A program made the translations under genes and the position numbers. From the NCBI GenBank assembly GCA_905234645.1, contig CAJOIS010000006.1:26217-90216 (forward strand): a stretch of DNA of 64,000 bases, read 5' to 3'. The DNA is from an uncultured Bacteroidales bacterium (GTDB taxonomy: Bacteria > Bacteroidota > Bacteroidia > Bacteroidales > F082). Positions 58,134-64,000 of this stretch are shown in pieces (the first letter of the stretch is position 1; each line of letters opens with the position of its first letter). Under the pieces are notes generated by a model. The model did not search any database and was not told where the DNA came from. It saw only the letters and a list, made by a program, of their open reading frames with translations.

Positions 58134-59793
58134 ATCGTGTCAAGACCAGTTTCACCGTCTGGGAGCTGGTGTCCGTCTCGGCTTTGATGAAATATACGCC
58201 GCTACCCAAGTCGTTCAAATAACGCTCCAAGGTAGTGTGATTCAATCCATTGAAGTGATACGACTTCAGCTGGCGGCCCATGATGTCGTAGACGCTGAGT
58301 TCAGCCATGCTGACCTCGTTGAGGCGGATATGCACATCGCCGTCGGAGGGATTGGGAAACACCATGAGGATGTCGTTTTGCGGCGCCGAGGTGTCGTCGA
58401 CGTGGAGCAGCTGAAGCACGTTGTATGCCTCGCTGAAGTCGGGAATACCGTATCCATAATGGTTGTCGGGACGGTCGGCATGGTCGCCGCATTGTCTCAA
58501 CACATCGCTGATTTCCTGCACAGTGGCATTGGGGAAGGCTTGACGCAGGCATGCCACGGCGCCAGCCAACACGGGACAGGCAAACGAAGTGCCGTCGCCG
58601 TTGTAATAAGGCCACCAGTTGCCATATCCTGTGGCCACATAGGTCCCCTGGCCCATCGCCATCACATCGGGCTTGATGCGGCCGTCATAGGTGGGACCCA
58701 CCGAACTGAAGTCGGCGCGGACACCATCGCTGTTGACCGCACCTACGGTGAGGATGTGTTCGGCGTCGGCCGGGATGCCCAAGGTGCAAACGCCGTCGTA
58801 TTCGTTACCCGCTGCGTTGACGCAGATCAGGCCGCGGCTCGCGGCAATCTCGGCGCCGATGGTCATCGGGGCGGTGTGACCGTCGAAATGTTCGTACGTA
58901 TGGTCCCATTGCGACATGTTGCTGTCGAAATCGATATAGCCCAACGAGGTGGAGCATACGTCGACGCCCAGGCTGTCGGCATATTCGGCGCCCGAGACCC
59001 AGTTATACTCTTCGAGGATGGTCTCGCTTTCGCCATCTTCGGTATGAATCAAATAATAGGAGGCCTTGGGAGCCGTTCCCACCATGTTGTTCGGGTCGTA
59101 GGCACCCATCGTGCTAAGGCATGAGGTGCCGTGGGTACTCTGTGAGTACACCGTCTCCGAACCGTACACAAAGTCGCGCGTCCCGAGCAGACGGCCTTCT
59201 TGACGCATGTTGTCAAAACAGCCTGCGTTGGGAGTGCCTTCGAAACCGCCATCCAACACGGCGATGATCACGCCTGTGCCATCGTATCCCATGTCGTGCA
59301 GCTGGTTCACTTTCAGCTGAAACACCTGGTTATGGGCCCCGCCGTAAAAGTCCTTAGGATTCCTCGGCATCCCCTGGTCTTTCATCTCGAACGAGAGGTT
59401 CTCTTCCTTGTCGAGTTGGGCCTTGGGAAAGTTCTCACAGTTTCTCACAACTTCAACAAAATCAAGAGCATTAATCTCTTCAATTACACTAGGACTTGAA
59501 GTATATACCGACACACCGTTCAACCATTTCGAGGGGTTGAGCAAGGTGGCGCCGCAGTTGGCCACTGCCTGCAGGTATTGTGGATTGACGGGGAGGTCGT
59601 ACTCGTCGATCTCGATGCCGAGACGGGCACGGCGGTCCAAGGCACGCTGGCTGAGGTAGACCTCGGGAGCGTCGATGGAATAGGGCGAATCGTTTTTGTC
59701 GGTAAACTGCACCCAGTATATGTTCGTGGCAATCTGCGCCTTGGCACACAACGCGGTGGCCAGGACAATGAACAACAAGGAAATTTTCTTCAT
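58132..59793 (-). CDS. Secreted S8 (subtilisin-like) peptidase with type IX sorting domain
   Basis: From the ATG at 59793 the protein has 553 residues with signal peptide MKKISLLFIVLATALCAKAQ; an upstream start adds 24 residues of no signal character. Catalytic set: D181 in VLDGGF, H221 in STHGTS, N330 in NAAGN (oxyanion), S403 in GTSFACP. An N-terminal segment of about 140 residues is a propeptide-like region. The last 80 residues (VFPNPSDGDVHIRLNE, SVYDIMGRQL, GSGVYFIKAE) are a type A type IX sorting domain, so the enzyme is exported across the outer membrane and anchored or released. Confidence 0.93.
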   Translation of the reverse strand: MKKISLLFIVLATALCAKAQIATNIYWVQFTDKNDSPYSIDAPEVYLSQRALDRRARLGIEIDEYDLPVNPQYLQAVANCGATLLNPSKWLNGVSVYTSSPSVIEEINALDFVEVVRNCENFPKAQLDKEENLSFEMKDQGMPRNPKDFYGGAHNQVFQLKVNQLHDMGYDGTGVIIAVLDGGFEGTPNAGCFDNMRQEGRLLGTRDFVYGSETVYSQSTHGTSCLSTMGAYDPNNMVGTAPKASYYLIHTEDGESETILEEYNWVSGAEYADSLGVDVCSTSLGYIDFDSNMSQWDHTYEHFDGHTAPMTIGAEIAASRGLICVNAAGNEYDGVCTLGIPADAEHILTVGAVNSDGVRADFSSVGPTYDGRIKPDVMAMGQGTYVATGYGNWWPYYNGDGTSFACPVLAGAVACLRQAFPNATVQEISDVLRQCGDHADRPDNHYGYGIPDFSEAYNVLQLLHVDDTSAPQNDILMVFPNPSDGDVHIRLNEVSMAELSVYDIMGRQLKSYHFNGLNHTTLERYLNDLGSGVYFIKAETDTSSQTVKLVLTR

Positions 59794-59821
59794 GGTGGTT
59801 ATGTTTTTCAGTTTAAAGGGG

Positions 59822-59853
59822 CAAAGATAGAGATTTTTTTGTACTTTTACCAA
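59822..59853 (-). promoter_or_regulatory. Promoter of the subtilase gene
   Basis: Minus-strand TATCTTTG (59822-59829) and TTG (59851-59853), spacer 21 nt; predicted start of transcription near 59816, 22 nt before the chosen ATG. This supports that start over 59865. Confidence 0.7.
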
Positions 59854-59864
59854 AATTTTTAACA

Positions 59865-60557
59865 ATGCGGATCGATATCATCGCCATTTTTCCCGAGATG
59901 TTCCAAGGACCCTTCACGGAATCCATCATCAAACGGGCTGTCAACAAGAACATTGTGGAGATTGAGTTGCACAACTTGAGGGATTACAGCACCGACAAGC
60001 ACAAAAAAGTCGACGACTACCCCTTCTCGGCCGGTGCTGGCATGGTGATGATGATTGAGCCGGTCGACAACTGCATCAGTCACCTGAAAAGCCAGCGCGA
60101 CTACGATGAGGTCATCTACATGAGTCCTGACGGCGAGCTGCTCGACCAGCCGCTGTGCAACCAGCTCTCGCTGAAGGAAAACATCATCATCCTCTGCGGT
60201 CATTACAAAGGCATCGACGAGCGCATCCGCGAGCATCTCATCACCAAGGAGATCTCCATCGGCAACTATGTCCTTTCGGGCGGTGAACTGGGAGCCGCCG
60301 TGCTGGTCGACAGCCTGGTTCGTTTGCTTCCGGGAGCCTTGGGCGATGAGACCTCAGCCCTCTCCGACTCGTTTCAAGACGGACTGGTCTCCCCTCCCGT
60401 CTACACCCGCCCCCGAAGCTATAAGGGTTGGGACGTCCCTGAGATTCTGCTCTCGGGCAACGACCTGAAGATTAATGAGTGGAAACTCGAACAAGCCTGG
60501 CAACGGACCAAGGAACGTCGCCCTGAAATGTACGAAATTTTGAAAAAAAGCGAATAA
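59865..60557 (+). CDS. trmD: tRNA (guanine-N1-)-methyltransferase TrmD
   Basis: Methylates G37 of tRNAs with SAM. The trefoil-knot motifs are [10 protein letters not shown] and [19 protein letters not shown], followed by [10 protein letters not shown] and [15 protein letters not shown]. 230 residues, normal length. No overlap with rplS, which has its own promoter 30-80 bp downstream. Confidence 0.97.
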   Translation: MRIDIIAIFPEMFQGPFTESIIKRAVNKNIVEIELHNLRDYSTDKHKKVDDYPFSAGAGMVMMIEPVDNCISHLKSQRDYDEVIYMSPDGELLDQPLCNQLSLKENIIILCGHYKGIDERIREHLITKEISIGNYVLSGGELGAAVLVDSLVRLLPGALGDETSALSDSFQDGLVSPPVYTRPRSYKGWDVPEILLSGNDLKINEWKLEQAWQRTKERRPEMYEILKKSE

Positions 60558-60591
60558 TTTGTGTCCATCATTCAATTTTTTTGTATATTTG
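60558..60591 (+). promoter_or_regulatory. Promoter of rplS
   Basis: TTTG (60558-60561) and TATATTTG (60584-60591), spacer 22 nt. AT-rich leader of about 38 nt to the ATG at 60635. Confidence 0.65.
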
Positions 60592-60634
60592 CACCCGTTT
60601 TTGACGAAAAATATATAAAAAAATATTATATAAA

Positions 60635-60991
60635 ATGAAGAACGCATTAATTCAATTCGTTGAGGATCAAGTCGTTGTAAAAGACTTTCCCAAGTTTAGA
60701 GCTGGTGACACAGTCACCGTCACGTACAAGATTGTTGAGGGCAACAAGGAGCGTCTCCAGAAGTTCCAGGGTGTTGTCCTGAAACGTAGCGGCTGCGGAA
60801 GAACCGCCACCTTCACCGTGAGAAAGATTTCGAACAATATCGGTGTTGAACGTTGCTTCCCCATCGCCTCTCCCATGATCGAAAGCATTGAGCTGAATAA
60901 GGAAGGCGCCGTCCGCAAATCACGCATCTACTACCTCAGAGGTCTGCGTGGTAAGAAAGCTCGTATCAAGGAAGCCAAGCGCAAGGACTAA
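60635..60991 (+). CDS. rplS: Ribosomal protein L19
   Basis: 118-residue 50S subunit protein with the L19 landmarks: FRAGDTVTVTYKIVEGNKER, QKFQGVVLKRSG and AKIKE-like end (RGLRGKKARIKEAKRKD). The trmD-rplS pair is a conserved neighbour set. Confidence 0.97.
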   Translation: MKNALIQFVEDQVVVKDFPKFRAGDTVTVTYKIVEGNKERLQKFQGVVLKRSGCGRTATFTVRKISNNIGVERCFPIASPMIESIELNKEGAVRKSRIYYLRGLRGKKARIKEAKRKD

Positions 60992-61013
60992 TTCTTCCGA
61001 CGATCGAAAACAG

Positions 61014-61044
61014 AAATCCCGGCCTAACGGTCGGGATTTTTTTT
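61014..61044 (+). terminator. Intrinsic terminator of rplS
   Basis: AAATCCCG / CGGGATTT stem with a 10-nt loop, then T8. Confidence 0.85.
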
Positions 61045-61057
61045 GTTGTTATTCGAA

Positions 61058-61137
61058 GTATAACTTAGCGAGGTACCCCAACGGCACTAAGAAACAAGTT
61101 TCCAAGGCGCCTTTTGGGGTACCTCGCTAAGTTTTAC
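61058..61137. repeat. Long inverted repeat (24-bp arms) between rplS and the symporter gene
   Basis: Arms 61058-61081 and 61114-61137 pair over 24 bp with a single mismatch; the 20-bp core AACTTAGCGAGGTACCCCAA is perfect. The 32-nt loop has no run of T. It may be a small palindromic mobile element, or the transcript end of the convergent symporter gene, whose stop is 10 bp away. Confidence 0.75.
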
Positions 61138-61146
61138 CCAGATGGG

Positions 61147-62556
61147 TCATTCCTTCTTTCTCTTAAATACTTTCTTACGCAGCATAAAGAGCGTCAAAAG
61201 TGCCCAGAATACCACCAAGATTCCCAAAGTAATCCAAGTTGATTGGAGACTTTGTGGTGCAATGCCTACCAACAGAAGCACTGGGAAGCCCAACACTATA
61301 GCGGCCAAGGCTTGCAGAACCAAGTTGTTAGCGGCAGGTGTTTCGAATTTCGGGTCGATCTCACGCAGCAGAATCATGCCGTTCGAGGCGGTGCCCGTCA
61401 ACATGCCGAACATCGAGAAGAAGCCCTCGTATTTGTAATCGGGGTACAGGTGCTTGCTGATCCACAGCACATAGATGAAAGTGGCAACGGCGCCCAAGGT
61501 GCAGATAATGGCAAAGGGAACGATGAACTTGCCAAACTCCTCGAAGCTGATGGCAGCGGTACCGGCCACAATCATGATGTCGAAGCAGAAACCTCCGATA
61601 CGGTTCAACATATAATTATTTATATATTCGCGACGCACAATCTTGGCTTTCTTGAAACGGTTCAGGATGTTCTTAAACAGGACACCGAACAGCGTACCCA
61701 GCAGGAAGTTGAATCCCCACAACAGCGGCTTCAAAGTGTTGGTGCCGAAATTGCCCAAATCCATGCCTTGGACCCAATTGGTGAACAGATACACCAGGAA
61801 ATACACGAACAACACCATGCAAATCTGCACTGAGAGCTTGTCAATCGACTCGGCATCCGGGATCTCCCCCTTACCTTCATAGTCTTCCAACTTGTTGACC
61901 TGTGCCGCCTCGATCTTTTGTGCCGAGATCTTTCCTTTGCGTCTCAGAATATTCATATAGACGACGCCAATCAAGCTACCTACAATGAAACCCATAGCGG
62001 CGATGGAAAGTCCGAAGTCAGCTCCAGCAAAGTCCATACCTTGCTCCGCAGCCCATCCTGTGTATATCTTACCGATGTTCAGCGCCTGTCCAGGGCCCTG
62101 TCCGTAGCCCATAGGCAGCAGCAATCCTGCAGCATAGAATATCTTCTTTCCAAAAAGGAAGAACGGAATGGAAACCAGCAGACCCACGATACCTTGGATG
62201 ACGTAGGACGAGGCTGTCAACGCACCCGTTTCAATGACCTTCATCGGGGTGGATTTCGACTCTATTTTATTGTTTTTCAGGGCTAAAGCCACAAAACCCA
62301 AACCCAAGGCATGATAAGTCACAATCTCCATCATGGACTTGTTGATGATTTCGCGGCAGCATGGGATAGCCTTGAAAATCAACAAAAGCAGTCCGCCAAG
62401 CAGTGCCGACGGCAACAGACTTTTCTTCAAGACTGGGATTTGTGTTCTCAACAGATTGCCCACCAACAAGGCAACGGCCAAAATACAGAATTGAATCAAC
62501 CATTGCCAAGCCTCCGGCCTGTCAAAGGTCATTACAGAAACGTCAAGTAGGGTCAT
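61147..62556 (-). CDS. gltS: Sodium/glutamate symporter (ESS family)
   Basis: A 469-residue inner-membrane protein with about 11-12 hydrophobic segments. The conserved LLPMGYGQGPGQALNIGKI and a late SNGMILLREIDP match the GltS-type sodium-glutamate symporters; a long cytoplasmic loop near residue 210-240 is Lys/Glu-rich. Start at 62556 (MTLLDVSVMTFD); an alternative Met is 24 bases further in. Promoter at 62595-62624. Substrate is assigned by family only. Confidence 0.85.
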   Translation of the reverse strand: MTLLDVSVMTFDRPEAWQWLIQFCILAVALLVGNLLRTQIPVLKKSLLPSALLGGLLLLIFKAIPCCREIINKSMMEIVTYHALGLGFVALALKNNKIESKSTPMKVIETGALTASSYVIQGIVGLLVSIPFFLFGKKIFYAAGLLLPMGYGQGPGQALNIGKIYTGWAAEQGMDFAGADFGLSIAAMGFIVGSLIGVVYMNILRRKGKISAQKIEAAQVNKLEDYEGKGEIPDAESIDKLSVQICMVLFVYFLVYLFTNWVQGMDLGNFGTNTLKPLLWGFNFLLGTLFGVLFKNILNRFKKAKIVRREYINNYMLNRIGGFCFDIMIVAGTAAISFEEFGKFIVPFAIICTLGAVATFIYVLWISKHLYPDYKYEGFFSMFGMLTGTASNGMILLREIDPKFETPAANNLVLQALAAIVLGFPVLLLVGIAPQSLQSTWITLGILVVFWALLTLFMLRKKVFKRKKE

Positions 62557-62594
62557 ATTTTGAGGATTTAAAACTTAATACTAAAATGAAGAGG

Positions 62595-62624
62595 CAAACT
62601 TAAGGAGTTTTAAAGAATTATCAA
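62595..62624 (-). promoter_or_regulatory. Promoter of the glutamate symporter gene
   Basis: Minus-strand TAAGTTTG (62595-62602) and TTG (62622-62624), spacer 19 nt, exact match. Leader about 33 nt. Confidence 0.65.
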
Positions 62625-62636
62625 AATTAAATGTAT

Positions 62637-62644
62637 TATTTTTG
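62637..62644 (+). promoter_or_regulatory. -7 box of the chromate-transporter pair
   Basis: TATTTTTG lies only 5 nt before the ATG at 62649, so the transcript may be almost leaderless. No TTG at -33. Confidence 0.4.
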
Positions 62645-62648
62645 CGCC

Positions 62649-63212
62649 ATGAAAATCGCATGGCAACTCTTCATCACCTTTTTTAAAATAGGGGCCTTCA
62701 CCTTGGGCGGAGGCTATGCCATGCTGTCGATGGTGGAGAAGGCAGTGGTCGACCAAAAGAAATGGATTGCATCTGACGAGTTTTGGGACTTGATTGCCAT
62801 CGTGCAGTCACTCCCTGGGGTATTTGCCGTGAATACCGCCTTATACGTAGGCCATAGGATTGCCGGGAAAAGAGGCGCGTTGGCAGCCATGTTGGGTGCT
62901 ATCATCCCCTCCATCGTCATCATCCTGCTGCTAGCCACCATCTTCCGTGAATATCGCGACCTGCCCGTGGTGGAACGCATCTTCAAAGGCATCCGTCCCT
63001 GTGTGGTGGCCTTGATCTTGGCTCCATCGTTGAGGATGATCAAATCAGCCAAGCTCAACTGGAAGACAGTCATCATTCCCATTGTTACGGTGGCCTTGAT
63101 TTGGTGGCTCAAGGTCTCCCCCGCCCTAGTCATCCTGGCAGCCATAACAGGAAGCCTCATCTACGCCCTTATCATTAATAGGAAAGCCAAAAAGAAGGAG
63201 GTCGAACCATGA
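62649..63212 (+). CDS. Chromate transporter, N-terminal half type
   Basis: A 187-residue membrane protein of the short-chain CHR family. It starts MKIAWQLFITFFKIGAFTLG with the conserved FxxGxxxxGGGYAM and later SLPGVFAVNTALYVGH. In this family two short proteins assemble into the equivalent of a full ChrA. Its end overlaps the next gene by ATGA. Chromate or sulfate efflux is the usual annotation; the true substrate in anaerobic gut-type bacteria is unclear. Confidence 0.88.
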   Translation: MKIAWQLFITFFKIGAFTLGGGYAMLSMVEKAVVDQKKWIASDEFWDLIAIVQSLPGVFAVNTALYVGHRIAGKRGALAAMLGAIIPSIVIILLLATIFREYRDLPVVERIFKGIRPCVVALILAPSLRMIKSAKLNWKTVIIPIVTVALIWWLKVSPALVILAAITGSLIYALIINRKAKKKEVEP

Positions 63213-63748
63213 TTTACCTTCAGCTGCTTTGGGCATTCGTCAAGATCGGCGTGCTGGGTTTCGGTGGCGGTTATGCCATGCTCTCGCTCATCCAGCACGA
63301 GGTGGTCGACCATTATGCTTGGATGACGACTACTGAGTTCGCCGATATGGTGGCCATCTCACAAATGACCCCAGGTCCCATCTCCATCAACATGGCAACA
63401 TACGTGGGATACACAACTGGAGGCTTTGCTGGATCCCTCCTCGCCTCTTTCGCCCTCTGCCTGCCGTCACTCATCATGGTTTATTTCATCATGAAACTCA
63501 TTAGCAGCAAGAAAAGCGGGGCGCTGATGAGCAACCTGCTGAAAGGACTCAAGCCTGCCATAGCCGGTCTGATCTTCGCCGCCGGTCTAACCATGATGAA
63601 CACTCAGAACTTTGTGCAGATAGGCAAAGGCGAGAACAACATCAGCATTGTGATTTGTGTCCTCGCCTTTGTAGCCTCGTATTTCTTCAAGGCCAACCCG
63701 ATACTTTTGATTCTGCTATCGGGCGCAGTAGGTTTCTTCGTCTATTAA
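63209..63748 (+). CDS. Chromate transporter, C-terminal half type
   Basis: A 179-residue partner of the previous gene, homologous to it: LLWAFVKIGVLGFGGGYAML and MTPGPISINMATYVGY match the first half's motifs. Five to six hydrophobic helices. It converges with the acyl-CoA ligase gene on the other strand, the two stops overlapping by 4 bases. Confidence 0.88.
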   Translation: MIYLQLLWAFVKIGVLGFGGGYAMLSLIQHEVVDHYAWMTTTEFADMVAISQMTPGPISINMATYVGYTTGGFAGSLLASFALCLPSLIMVYFIMKLISSKKSGALMSNLLKGLKPAIAGLIFAAGLTMMNTQNFVQIGKGENNISIVICVLAFVASYFFKANPILLILLSGAVGFFVY

Positions 63749-64000
63749 TTATCGGCAAACATCTTATCAATCACATCCTTATACTTGGCTGTGATAGCGC
63801 GACGTTTCACCTTCAGTGTAGGCGTAATCAAGCCGTTGCCCACGCTCCATTCATCAGCGATGAGCACGTGTTTTTTAATCTTCTCGGTCTCGCCCAAGCC
63901 TTTGTTCAGTTCCTGTACTTCCTTGAAATACAGCTTCTGAATCTCAGGCAAGTTGATCACCTGTTCAGGAGTGGTGAAGCGAATCTTCTCCTTGGCGCAC
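63745..64000 (-). CDS. AMP-dependent long-chain fatty acid-CoA ligase, C-terminal part
   Basis: Only the last 84 residues are in the window; the frame is open to the edge with no start. KEKIRFTTPEQVINLPEIQK, then VLIADEWSVGNGLITPTLKV and RRAITAKYKDVIDKMF, match the C-terminal domain of FadD15-type ligases, including the lysine of the catalytic lid (PTLKVKR). Activates fatty acids to acyl-CoA. Confidence 0.85.
   Translation of the reverse strand, partial: CAKEKIRFTTPEQVINLPEIQKLYFKEVQELNKGLGETEKIKKHVLIADEWSVGNGLITPTLKVKRRAITAKYKDVIDKMFADN

Noticed and set aside
57895..59124. 409-codon plus-strand frame over the ferritin end and the subtilase gene
   Set aside because: It crosses a strong bidirectional terminator and is antisense to the catalytic Ser and Asn segments of the peptidase; no family resemblance.

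Overview
The window comes from a Bacteroidales-type (phylum Bacteroidota) chromosome. The support is the repeated promoter pattern TTG-N19-21-TAnnTTTG with no obvious Shine-Dalgarno sites, lipoproteins with Bacteroidota-style export signals, the type IX secretion protein PorQ together with a subtilase carrying a type IX sorting tail, a long NusB, LpxD, and a Bacteroidota-type galactose operon. Species cannot be assigned from sequence alone.

Layout. 1-791: partial Rpn-type PD-(D/E)XK nuclease/transposase. 934-27267 (minus strand): a 26-kb array of secreted or envelope proteins. Ten of them share one N-terminal domain followed by 2-6 PEGA-like repeats and then a variable C-terminus: Sel1 repeats in four, a beta-rich barrel-like domain in five, and a DUF6175-like domain in one. 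Among them lie a lamin-tail lipoprotein, a small lipoprotein, a regulatory-domain/TPR protein and three LPP20/NTF2-like paralogues. Recognisable promoters stand at 27.3, 22.9 and 17.4 kb. 27381-31821 (plus): galK, a sugar nucleotidyltransferase, galM and a FucP/GluP-type transporter, with no galT. 31827-36542 (minus): esterase-LysM, DUF1846, MauE-thioredoxin-like, small lipoprotein, smpB and an outer-membrane barrel; then a plus-strand lipoprotein at 36.6 kb.

38.0-52.4 kb is an accessory island between ordinary genes. It holds a palindromic element, a RelE/ParE-type toxin-antitoxin pair between two 29-bp direct repeats, a frameshifted small acidic gene, and an eight-gene minus-strand operon: SNF2-type helicase, DUF4391, membrane-anchored protein, type III Mod, type III Res, and three unknown genes, two of which are diverged paralogues. 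This operon has a matched promoter and a long structured 5' leader ending at the first start codon. Beyond it an orphan gene is flanked by two near-identical plus-strand promoters, each followed by a short structured, terminated transcript candidate.

52.4-64 kb is mostly core: lpxD, efp, DUF721, recF, porQ, nusB, ferritin, type IX-exported subtilase, trmD, rplS, a glutamate symporter, a split chromate transporter and the C-terminus of an acyl-CoA ligase. The two most promising regions for new biology are the extended type III restriction-modification operon (39.3-51.3 kb) and the modular PEGA array (0.9-27.3 kb).
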